NCBI RefSeq assembly: GCF_900102525.1
Contig: NZ_FNBZ01000005.1
Location: forward strand, 62,001 to 126,000
DNA: 64,000 nt
DNA from: Allobosea robiniae
GTDB taxonomy: Bacteria > Pseudomonadota > Alphaproteobacteria > Rhizobiales > Beijerinckiaceae
Direction of reading: 5' to 3'
The position numbers were made by a program, and so were the translations under genes. The notes under the pieces were generated by a model. The model worked only from the letters and a program-made list of their open reading frames with translations, ran no database searches and was not told where the DNA came from. Positions 53,572-61,158 of this stretch are shown in pieces (position 1 is the stretch's first letter; every line of letters begins with the position of its first letter).

Positions 53572-56075
53572 CACATTTTTTTTCCGGCGCGCAGATCGCG
53601 CCAGCCTTCGGCGATGCGGGCCGCGATGATCTTCCAGTCGTGTTCGGCCTCGACGAATGCTCGCCCAGCTGCCCCCACGACCGCAAGGCCGCCGCGATTC
53701 GCCGCTGCCTTGCGCAACGCCGCCTTCAGAGCCTCAAGGTTACCCTTCTCGAACAACCAGCCCGTCCGCCCCTCCTGGATGATTTCGGCGATGGCCGCGA
53801 CGTCCGAGCCGATCACGGGCTTGCCCATCGCCATCGCCTCGAACGGCTTCAGCGGCGAGACCATCTCGGTGATCCGAGTCGGTGTGCGCGGGAAAACCGC
53901 AACGTCGATTAGGGAATAATAACGCGGCGCCTCAGCGAAGGGCACGCGCCCCGTCAATACGATCGACCCAGTCCGATCATTCGCGGCGACGAAGGCCCGC
54001 GCCTCCTCGTAGACCGGCCCGTCGCCGACCAGCAGCAGGCGGAAATCGAGGCCCTCCCCCGCAAGATCCACCGCCGCACGGCAGAGGTCCATGAGCCCTT
54101 CGTACTTGGCGAAGGTGCCGATATAGCCGAAGACGAGCCGTCCACCGATGCCGAGCTCGTCAGCCAGCGCCATGTCCCGCGATAGATCGTGGAAACGGGC
54201 CGTCTCGACGCCGTTCGGGGCGATCCGCATCCGCGAAACGTCAACCCCGCGCGATGCCATCTCCTCCCGAACCTGATGCGTGATCGTGAAGACCAGATCC
54301 GCGTGGCGCGCAACATGCGCCTCCATCGCTGAAAAGAGATCGAATTGATCGCTCTTCTCATAGGCGGGCTCGTACGAGGCGTGCGTCACTTCCCACAGGC
54401 CGCGTATTTCATAGCAGAACGGCAGACCGGTGAGCCGTGCAGCACGCAAGGCCGGCAAGGCCGCCAGCCAGTTCGAGGCCGAGTGAATGATGTCGGCACC
54501 GCTCGCAGCGGCAAGATGCGCAATCCGCTCCGCACATTCCTCGACATAACTCGTCAGCGGCATCGTGCCTCGATTGGCGAGCGGCCCTCCGAGCCGTGCA
54601 TAGGTTACGCCGTCGCATTCCTCGACGGCTGCCTCGGCGGGCCGCTTTCCTTCCGCATCCCAGGGATAGCCGAAGCGAGTAACCGCCAGCACGTCCTCGC
54701 CGGCCGCCTGCAATCCCCGCAGCAGGTAATGCGAGCGCATCGCGTAACCGTTACTGTCGTAAGGCGGGCTGCGCCAGAGAACGTAGAGACCACGACGCTT
54801 GAGACCCGAAAGCCGAACCGCAGGTGCAGATGGCAATCTGGCAAGCCGCGAGCGATCCGTCCAAGACGACAGCAGGGCTGCGTGCCGTGACTGCTGCACG
54901 GTTACTGCCCCGGCGACGAGCAGCGATCTCTCGTAGGCGACAGCGGCCGCCTCCAAGAAATCGTAGCGACGCAAAATCTTCGAAAGACTTCGCAGTAACT
55001 TGATACGGCTCTCGTCTCCAAGAACAGCCTGCCAGCAGGCAGGCTGTTCAATGACGGCAAGCCAAGCCGGGAGAAAATTCTTATCAGCCCAGCTATCAAA
55101 GGCCTTATCGGTCAAATGCTCGATGGCATTGGCGAGATCATCGAGCACGCTGGCGAAATCGCGCTCTACTTGCGGTCGCACGCGCCGACCTCGGCCAGTC
55201 CGCCTCGGCTTCTGAGCGCCCCGACTAGCCCAGGAAGCCACGCCCGATGTCTGCTGCCTGGACTGTTCCAGCACAGACAACCGATCCAGTAAACTTTGCA
55301 GGAGAGCTGCCGAAACGCGCACAGGCTGCTCGCCAGCCGTAGACCGGCGCCCCAGTGCAGCCGAACGCAAGCCTTCGATCAGACCTTCGCGCGCTTCTCG
55401 CGGGCCAGGAAAACAGGGCTTGAATGACAGCATCGCGTCGCCGACCACGATGGCATTGTCGACCTCGACAAGATGGCTGGGAAAAGCCAAATCGACCCCT
55501 GCCCCTGCGATTGTCAGACGCAGCCGATGCGTCTCAACACGACCTTGGACAATATGCCCAATCGGTATGGAAAAGGCATGCTTACCCGAGCCGATGCCAG
55601 CCCGGCGCAGATCATCGCGCTCCAAGCCGCAGGGCCATTCCAGAAGGAGCACGCCGTCAAGGCGCAGTTCGATAGCCGCCGGCGCATAATCCTCGCCATG
55701 TGCCCAGCCAATCAATCGGCCAGAGCGTAACCCGTCGATTCGACCCTCCGGTGGCCGCGCTCGTCGAAGAATGGAAGGCAGGTTCGCAACGGAGCTTACG
55801 GGCCGAACCTCGACTGTCTCCGACTTAGAGAGAGCTCTTTCCAGCACGATCTCGAAAGCATGCGCGCCATCGCCGACGCAGGCGAAATCAAGATCCTTTC
55901 GATAACGATCCGCCCTCGCCCGGCCGATCACCTCGTCACCACTCAGCGCCTCCACCTCGATCCGCGCGTCAGGCCTGGCCTGGTCGAACGCCCAACCCAC
56001 CACCTTCTGGCAGTCGATCCGCTCCAGACATCCCACGACGTCGGCACTGACGGACATGTCGATCGCCGCAATCAA
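53571..56075 (-). CDS. Large glycosyltransferase (GT4) with N-terminal accessory repeats, copy B
   Basis: 834 aa from a TTG at 56075 that has GGGAGG at good spacing; an ATG at 56057 lacks one. Two N-terminal repeats: CQKVVGWAFDQARPDARIEV with YRKDLDFACVGDGAHAFEIV (about residues 22-80), and GRLIGWAHGEDYAPAAIELR with RDDLRRAGIGSGKHAFSI (about 118-170). The helical middle part to about residue 415 differs entirely from copy A. From PAVRLSGLKRRGLYVLWRSP onward (about residue 423) the protein equals copy A almost to its end, including the GT4 site PLKPFEAMAMGKPVIGSD. Same catalytic part with different specificity or partner domain is the simplest reading. It starts 3 bp after the small gene. Confidence 0.88.
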   Translation of the reverse strand: MIAAIDMSVSADVVGCLERIDCQKVVGWAFDQARPDARIEVEALSGDEVIGRARADRYRKDLDFACVGDGAHAFEIVLERALSKSETVEVRPVSSVANLPSILRRARPPEGRIDGLRSGRLIGWAHGEDYAPAAIELRLDGVLLLEWPCGLERDDLRRAGIGSGKHAFSIPIGHIVQGRVETHRLRLTIAGAGVDLAFPSHLVEVDNAIVVGDAMLSFKPCFPGPREAREGLIEGLRSAALGRRSTAGEQPVRVSAALLQSLLDRLSVLEQSRQQTSGVASWASRGAQKPRRTGRGRRVRPQVERDFASVLDDLANAIEHLTDKAFDSWADKNFLPAWLAVIEQPACWQAVLGDESRIKLLRSLSKILRRYDFLEAAAVAYERSLLVAGAVTVQQSRHAALLSSWTDRSRLARLPSAPAVRLSGLKRRGLYVLWRSPPYDSNGYAMRSHYLLRGLQAAGEDVLAVTRFGYPWDAEGKRPAEAAVEECDGVTYARLGGPLANRGTMPLTSYVEECAERIAHLAAASGADIIHSASNWLAALPALRAARLTGLPFCYEIRGLWEVTHASYEPAYEKSDQFDLFSAMEAHVARHADLVFTITHQVREEMASRGVDVSRMRIAPNGVETARFHDLSRDMALADELGIGGRLVFGYIGTFAKYEGLMDLCRAAVDLAGEGLDFRLLLVGDGPVYEEARAFVAANDRTGSIVLTGRVPFAEAPRYYSLIDVAVFPRTPTRITEMVSPLKPFEAMAMGKPVIGSDVAAIAEIIQEGRTGWLFEKGNLEALKAALRKAAANRGGLAVVGAAGRAFVEAEHDWKIIAARIAEGWRDLRAGKKM
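53586..54497 (-). repeat. Duplicated 912 bp block, copy B (identical to 49021-49932)
   Basis: Partner of the block at 49021-49932. The first mismatch on the upstream side is 54498 (A) against 49933 (G); on the downstream side 53585 (C) against 49020 (T). The sharp change from identity to roughly 93% similarity suggests recent gene conversion inside an older duplication. Confidence 0.85.
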
Positions 56076-56078
56076 AGG

Positions 56079-56294
56079 CTACCTCCCGATAGAATACGGT
56101 TGAACGTCCCATTCAGGATCCTCGGTGCCTTCATCTCGCGCAGCATCGAGAGCCCCAGCCAGCCGCTCCCGTAAAGCCTCGAGCCTCAGGCGCCGCTCGG
56201 TATTCAAAAGCTTGATTAGAACGCGCATATCGAGGGCAATCAGAGTATCGCCCGAAGGAGATTCGAGGAAATTTCTAGATAGTTCATCCGTCAT
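56079..56294 (-). CDS. Small conserved protein of the glycosyltransferase module, copy B
   Basis: 71 aa: MTDELSRNFLESPSGDTLIA opens the protein and a helix with LLNTERRLRLEALRERLAG follows, ending in an acidic tail. It is clearly related in layout to the 68 aa protein at 51594, which also lies between a TPR gene and a glycosyltransferase gene. No signal, no membrane segment, no known family. The stop TAG lies 3 bp before the glycosyltransferase TTG, and the glycosyltransferase Shine-Dalgarno is inside this gene. A 198 bp gap without any recognised site separates it from the TPR gene upstream. Confidence 0.7.
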   Translation of the reverse strand: MTDELSRNFLESPSGDTLIALDMRVLIKLLNTERRLRLEALRERLAGALDAARDEGTEDPEWDVQPYSIGR

Positions 56295-56492
56295 GGTACG
56301 TTAACCCAGTATTCTCAGGCACAGCAGGGACCGCGCGATCGGCAGTGGCGCATACACCTGCCAAGGACATTATACCAGCCTCTGAACCGTTGTCTCATTT
56401 CTCCGAGGCGCGGCTATGGCTCAAGCACTTGACTTACCAGTTATCATCCGCGCTCCAGAGTTCACTTCAATCGAGGTGCTGAAGCCTCGTCT

Positions 56493-56942
56493 TCAGCCAA
56501 GAGCTGCCAACTCGACCGCAGCAACATTGGCACATTCGCCCTTGGCAATGCCGAGACATTGCCAATAGGCGTCCCGCGCCTCCCCTCTCCGTCCGCCTTG
56601 ATCAAGCGCCCGAGCCATCTGCAACAAGACGTCAGCACGCACATCGTCGCCGACGCTGAACGCAAGCGCGATACGGTACACATCCGCTGCGCGCTCACAG
56701 CTTCCACTGTCTTTCAGCATGTTCCCCATCTGCACCCGTAGATCATTGCGAGCGGGCTGAATGCGGAGGGCAGCCTGATAGCCTTCAGCCGCCTGAGCGC
56801 AAAGCCCCGCATCTCGCAATGCATCGGCCTCAGCCACGAGGTTTTCGATTAGCGACAGCGCGTGTCGCAGCCTCCCATCACTGTCCAACCGGCGCGATGA
56901 CGGCCGGCCGACCAGTGAACGGAAAACCTCGCCCAGACTCAT
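56493..56942 (-). CDS. TPR-repeat protein of the glycosyltransferase module, copy B
   Basis: 149 aa. About three TPR units from residue 35: EADALRDAGLCAQAAEGYQA, VQMGNMLKDSGSCERAADVY and MARALDQGGRRGEARDAYWQ. Related to the TPR protein at 51797 and to the N-terminal part of the fusion at 61159 (shared NMLKD). The ATG overlaps the methyltransferase stop (ATGA), so it is translated with that gene. Cytoplasmic, likely an interaction module. Confidence 0.82.
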   Translation of the reverse strand: MSLGEVFRSLVGRPSSRRLDSDGRLRHALSLIENLVAEADALRDAGLCAQAAEGYQAALRIQPARNDLRVQMGNMLKDSGSCERAADVYRIALAFSVGDDVRADVLLQMARALDQGGRRGEARDAYWQCLGIAKGECANVAAVELAALG

Positions 56943-57922
56943 GCCACGCCCTGATCAAGCTCCGCCTCTTCCGGGCTATGCACCGCCAGAGGTGGGAAGC
57001 TCTCAACTATCAGCCTCTGCTTGGGCCGGAACGCAGATTCACGACGAGCGGCAGCGCCTGTAAAAAAGTAGGAGCCGTACTTCAATTTAACAAAATCATC
57101 CGACCGCGTGGCGACGTCATTGTCAAAATCATCGCGGAACTTAACGATACGCTCTCGCGCCAGTCGAGCGATGTCTGTGCCCGGGTATGCGAAATCGCGG
57201 GACTTTTCAAAGATCGACTTAATTTGCCTACGAATTTTCTGGGCTGTGAAACGGCGCAAGACATCTTCGTCGTCAAACAACTCCATTTGCTTGAAGCCGA
57301 AATGTGAAAAAAGCGCCATAAAATACGGAAAAGGCCTGTAGAATATCGAAGCCCTCTTCGGGTAAAGGTAAAACCAACAATCTGGATCCAGCAGAGTTAA
57401 CGCAAATATCTTACGATGCCCCTCCGAAAGGATGAACCTTGGCGACATCCCATTCGGAACTTTAAAGTATACAGCTCCATCATCGTCAAGAAGATAATCG
57501 AGCGTTTCAAACAGCGTTGTCGTATCGTATATATGCTCAAGAACATCGTTCAAGATAACAAGGTTGAACGACTTTGGCGGGAACGCTCTCCGTAGTGAGC
57601 TCCCGGCAGCATCGTGAACCTCGAAACGAATGTCGTGGACCCCACTGGCATTCGCCTTGGCATACTCGATCAACTTTGGGCTGACGTCGATGCCAACCAC
57701 CTGCGCACCCCGATCGGCCAGCGCAAGCGCGTATCCACCATAGGCGCAGCCGACATCCAGCGCGCGTATACTCCGAAAATCGACATCGAATCGCTGGTCG
57801 AGGAGCGAGGCAAAAGCCTCACCGCGCTCATTGGTGCTAACCGGAAATGAAAGCGGCGTTTCAGAAAGCAGAATCTCGGGAGTCTTTTTGACGTCCCGAG
57901 CGTACATCTCAATGAAATTCAT
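56939..57922 (-). CDS. Class I SAM-dependent methyltransferase
   Basis: 327 aa from the ATG at 57922 (MNFIEMYARDVKK); the frame is open 114 nt further but that part looks non-coding. SAM-binding motif I is ALDVGCAYGGYALALAD (about residue 54), followed by VVGIDVSPKLIEYAKAN and motif II/III FNLVILNDVLEHIYDTTTLF, the Methyltransf_11/23 pattern. A longer C-terminal half with basic helices is unassigned. It probably methylates a sugar residue or lipid carrier of the exported polysaccharide. Coding DNA has lower GC than the neighbouring glycosyltransferase genes. Confidence 0.88.
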   Translation of the reverse strand: MNFIEMYARDVKKTPEILLSETPLSFPVSTNERGEAFASLLDQRFDVDFRSIRALDVGCAYGGYALALADRGAQVVGIDVSPKLIEYAKANASGVHDIRFEVHDAAGSSLRRAFPPKSFNLVILNDVLEHIYDTTTLFETLDYLLDDDGAVYFKVPNGMSPRFILSEGHRKIFALTLLDPDCWFYLYPKRASIFYRPFPYFMALFSHFGFKQMELFDDEDVLRRFTAQKIRRQIKSIFEKSRDFAYPGTDIARLARERIVKFRDDFDNDVATRSDDFVKLKYGSYFFTGAAARRESAFRPKQRLIVESFPPLAVHSPEEAELDQGVA

Positions 57923-58355
57923 ATAAGCCACGATAAAAGACCCCCTTTTTCGGATCTCGAGCGGATGCGGAGGTATGTCAACACTGTCACTGTCGACAGT
58001 TTGACCCGGCCCACGCAGCAACACGCAAAACACCACACCACGCTCGCGAAGCTAGCTCCCACTTTATAGCCTAATGGTCAAGCTCAAAGGTATGCCGCAA
58101 CTCTTCCAAAAACCGAGCAAGCGAAGTCCTCAGTCGCAGGTTCTCACATTATATTTCGAAGGTTCCAGACACACTCGAACCCAGTCAAAACCTCATTTAC
58201 AGGCTCGCCCCTTTTCGGTTGTGTCTGTGTTCCGGTCAGCCTTGCATGCGCAGCGTGGACAACCGGAAGCCGCATCGAGATTACAGCATAACCCGCTCGC
58301 TTACACCGCCCCAGTCCCGAACGTGGCAACACAGGCCCTTGCTCACATTGCGCGG
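57923..58355. other. Intergenic region, 433 bp, nothing recognised
   Basis: Lies between the wecC stop and the methyltransferase start, both on the minus strand, so it should contain the promoter of the methyltransferase-glycosyltransferase unit. No clear promoter, hairpin or repeat was found. Small frames (for example 58074-58412) overlap wecC antisense and have no family resemblance. Confidence 0.4.
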
Positions 58356-59618
58356 TCAAGCGCGGTCATACATGAGTCCGATCGTATCGATCACGACCTT
58401 ATTGAAGAATAGCTTTGGATCGAGGCGCTGGAAGGCACGGTGCCCCACAAGACAGACGATGATATCCGCCTCGGCGCGCGCTGTGTCGAGATCGACGAGC
58501 GAGACGTTTGCGTGATCGGCCAAGCTTGACGGCAGCACTTTCACCATCGGGTCACAAACGAGTATTTTCTGCTGCGAATTCGCAGCCAAGTGCCCGATAA
58601 TCTCGAGGGCCGGACTCTCGCGCAAATCCTCGACATCATTCTTATAGGTGACGCCGAGGCAGGCGATCACGGGGTCGCGAAAGCGCGAGGCAGCCTTCTC
58701 AATCTTTTCCGTTACGTAACGGGTCTTTTCGAGATTGACCTCGCGACTTTGGCGAATAACCCGACTTTGCTCGGGTGCGCTGTCGATGACGAACCAGGGG
58801 TCGACGGCAATGCAATGACCGCCAACTCCAGGTCCCGGCCGCAGGATTGACACGCGGGGGTGCTTGTTTGCGAGGTTGATAGCCTCCCAGACATCAAGAT
58901 CGAGATGATCGCAGATCATCGACATCTCGTTTGCAAAGGCAATATTGACGTCACGATACGAATTCTCGATCAGCTTGACGAACTCAGCCGTGCGGCTGTC
59001 TGTCAGAAACGTCTGACCTTTGACAAAACTATCGTACACCGACCGCGCCGCGTCGGCGCACATCTCGCTGATACCACCAACCACACGATCGTTGGCGACA
59101 AGCTCGCGGATCATCTGTCCAGGCAGAATGCGTTCGGGACAGTGAGCGATGCGCAATTGTCCCGGGGAACCCGCCTCCTTGAAGCGAGGGGTCCGCAGAT
59201 CGGCGCGTGCTGCACAGATGCGATCGCAAATGCGCTCTGTTGTCCCAACCGGAGAGGTCGATTCGAGGATGACGATGTCGTCTGCCTTCAAGAGCGGAAT
59301 GATCGAGTCGGTCGCCGCATCGACATAGGACATATCTGGCTTGTTCCCATCTTTGAACGGAGTTGGGACGGCCAGGATGTAAACATCGGCAGATTCCTGC
59401 GCCCCCAGGGTCGCGCGAAAGCGCCCGGTCTGAGCCGCGGCCGCCATCAGCATACCGAGGTCAGGCTCCTCGAAATGAGCGCGGCCGGCATTCAGGCTCT
59501 CGACAACATCGGGATTGATGTCGACGCCAACAACTTCGTGGCCGCGGCTGGCGAACATGGCTGCAGTCGGCAGGCCGATATAGCCCAACCCAACTACGCA
59601 GATCTTCTTTTGGCTCAT
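58356..59618 (-). CDS. wecC: UDP-N-acetyl-D-mannosamine dehydrogenase
   Basis: 420 aa. The NAD loop is VVGLGYIGLPTAAMFASRGH (residues 8-27), with Asp at VDINP. The segment DIVILESTSPVGTTERI, the NSYRDVNIAFANEM helix and the catalytic Cys269 in GPGVGGHCIAVDPW follow. The C-terminal UDP-binding domain has VTYKNDVEDLRESPA. The four-residue GPGVGGHCIAVDPWF form and ESTSPVGTTE point to WecC rather than UDP-glucose dehydrogenase. It oxidises UDP-ManNAc to UDP-ManNAcA, using two NAD+. Its start overlaps the wecB stop by one base, so both are co-translated and give UDP-ManNAcA for the capsule. Confidence 0.94.
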   Translation of the reverse strand: MSQKKICVVGLGYIGLPTAAMFASRGHEVVGVDINPDVVESLNAGRAHFEEPDLGMLMAAAAQTGRFRATLGAQESADVYILAVPTPFKDGNKPDMSYVDAATDSIIPLLKADDIVILESTSPVGTTERICDRICAARADLRTPRFKEAGSPGQLRIAHCPERILPGQMIRELVANDRVVGGISEMCADAARSVYDSFVKGQTFLTDSRTAEFVKLIENSYRDVNIAFANEMSMICDHLDLDVWEAINLANKHPRVSILRPGPGVGGHCIAVDPWFVIDSAPEQSRVIRQSREVNLEKTRYVTEKIEKAASRFRDPVIACLGVTYKNDVEDLRESPALEIIGHLAANSQQKILVCDPMVKVLPSSLADHANVSLVDLDTARAEADIIVCLVGHRAFQRLDPKLFFNKVVIDTIGLMYDRA

Positions 59619-60751
59619 TACGCCAACTCCATCTCAAGGCGCTCGACAATACGTTGCGCTGCCGCGCCGTCCCCGTACGGGAAGACAGGCCGAGCACGGC
59701 GGCTATATTCTTGGGAATCGTCAAGCAAACTGCCGACCTCCCGACGTATGACATCGGGATCCGTCCCAACAAGACGGGCAACTCCGGTCGCAACAGCCTC
59801 CGGGCGCTCGGTGACGTCACGCATAACGAGAACCGGTTTGCCGAGAGCCGGCGCCTCTTCCTGCATCCCGCCGGAATCCGTCAGAATTATCGCGGCCCGC
59901 TTCATCAAATAGATGATGTCGCGATACTCAACCGGGTCAATCAGATGGACCCCCGCGCGCGCACCTAGACGCTCCGAAACGATGCGGCGGACATTCGGGT
60001 TGAGATGCACCGGATAGAGAATCTCCACGTCATCACGCTCGGCGATCGAAGCCAGTCCTGAGCATATGCGCTCAAATCCTTCCCCGAAGCTCTCACGCCG
60101 ATGGCCCGTCACAAGCACGAGACGCTTGTCAGAATCGAGGAAGCCATATCGTTCACTCAGCGTCATCCCCAACGCAGCGTCGGCCTCGAGGATTTTTGCC
60201 ATCTGCAGCACAGCATCGATGCCGGTGTTTCCAGTCACCAGGATGCCATCCGGCCGCGTGTATTCCCTCCTAAGGTTTTCGGCAGCAGTCTCCGTGGGAG
60301 CGAAAAGCAGATCGGCGATCGCATCGATTGCGACGCGATTGAACTCCTCCGGCCATGGATTTCGAAGATCATGGGATCGCAGCCCCGCCTCGACATGGCC
60401 GATCCTGACGCGCGCGTAGAAGGCAGCAGTCGCCGCGGCCATCGCCGATGTTGTATCGCCGTGAACGAGCACCATCGCCGGACGCTCGGTCTCAAAGACC
60501 TCGCCCATCCGCGTCATGACGCGGGCGGTGATTTGCGCCAAGCTCTGGTTAGGCGTCATAAGATCGAGATCGACATCAGCTTTCTCGCCAAACGCCTGAA
60601 GTACTTGATCAAGCATGGAGCGGTGCTGCCCGGTGACGGCGACCCTGACGTCAAGAGCCGAAGAGGCACGCAAAGCTTTGACGACCGGCATCATCTTGAT
60701 GCCCTCTGGCCGCGTACCAAAAACCACGAGCACCAATGGCCTCCGGGTCAC
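59618..60751 (-). CDS. wecB: UDP-N-acetylglucosamine 2-epimerase (non-hydrolysing)
   Basis: 377 aa from a GTG at 60751 with GGAGAG five bases before it. GT-B-like fold with VVFGTRPEGIKMMPVVKAL (start signature), VHGDTTSAMAAATAAFY, GHVEAGLRSHD, VTGHRRESFGEGFERI and ILTDSGGMQEEAPALGKPVL, all hallmarks of WecB/MnaA. It converts UDP-GlcNAc to UDP-ManNAc in the cytoplasm. Followed directly by wecC, so the locus can make UDP-ManNAcA. An AT-rich stretch with a long inverted repeat lies upstream. Confidence 0.95.
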   Translation of the reverse strand: MTRRPLVLVVFGTRPEGIKMMPVVKALRASSALDVRVAVTGQHRSMLDQVLQAFGEKADVDLDLMTPNQSLAQITARVMTRMGEVFETERPAMVLVHGDTTSAMAAATAAFYARVRIGHVEAGLRSHDLRNPWPEEFNRVAIDAIADLLFAPTETAAENLRREYTRPDGILVTGNTGIDAVLQMAKILEADAALGMTLSERYGFLDSDKRLVLVTGHRRESFGEGFERICSGLASIAERDDVEILYPVHLNPNVRRIVSERLGARAGVHLIDPVEYRDIIYLMKRAAIILTDSGGMQEEAPALGKPVLVMRDVTERPEAVATGVARLVGTDPDVIRREVGSLLDDSQEYSRRARPVFPYGDGAAAQRIVERLEMELA

Positions 60752-61158
60752 TTTGCTCTCCTATCAAAGCCGATTCGAATCTCAGATGCTCTAGGTGACC
60801 GCTCTATCACCTGCATCAGGGATTTACGACATTTCGCTCAGCAGCGGCATTAAAAGTCACGCCGTGCCTTTTTGACCACAGCCTCATTCGAGATCAAAAA
60901 TTTGGCCTTGAAACTCGATATGACTTTCCAACCAGAAATAATTCGGGGAATTTAGTTTCGCCTATTTTTTCGATTAGGTATCTTTAATCAAGACAAATTA
61001 CATTCCCTTAATCGAAAAACAGCCCTATACAGCAAACCTTATCTTACAGAAATCTAGATTTTATTTCAATCATAGAACGACAACACATAGACGATGTCTC
61101 CCGACCTTTGACGACTGACTAAAGGAAAGCCCCGTCAGGAACACGAAGCTTCCGTACA
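60752..61158. other. AT-rich intergenic region with long inverted repeat, 407 bp
   Basis: Bases 60890-61085 are much more AT-rich than the rest of the window. TTTTTCGATTA (60966-60976) and TAATCGAAAAA (61009-61019) form a perfect 11-base inverted repeat with a 32 nt centre. It lies upstream of wecB and downstream of the large fusion gene, both minus strand. It could hold an operator pair, a promoter region bound by a nucleoid protein, or a terminator for the upstream gene. No coding potential seen. Confidence 0.55.

Noticed and set aside
49021-54497. The repeated block as an insertion sequence or transposon
   Set aside because: No transposase, no terminal inverted repeats and no target duplication seen; the repeat is coding sequence of two glycosyltransferases.
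58074-58412. Small plus-strand frame in the gap before wecC
   Set aside because: It runs antisense into the wecC end and shows no start signal or family pattern.
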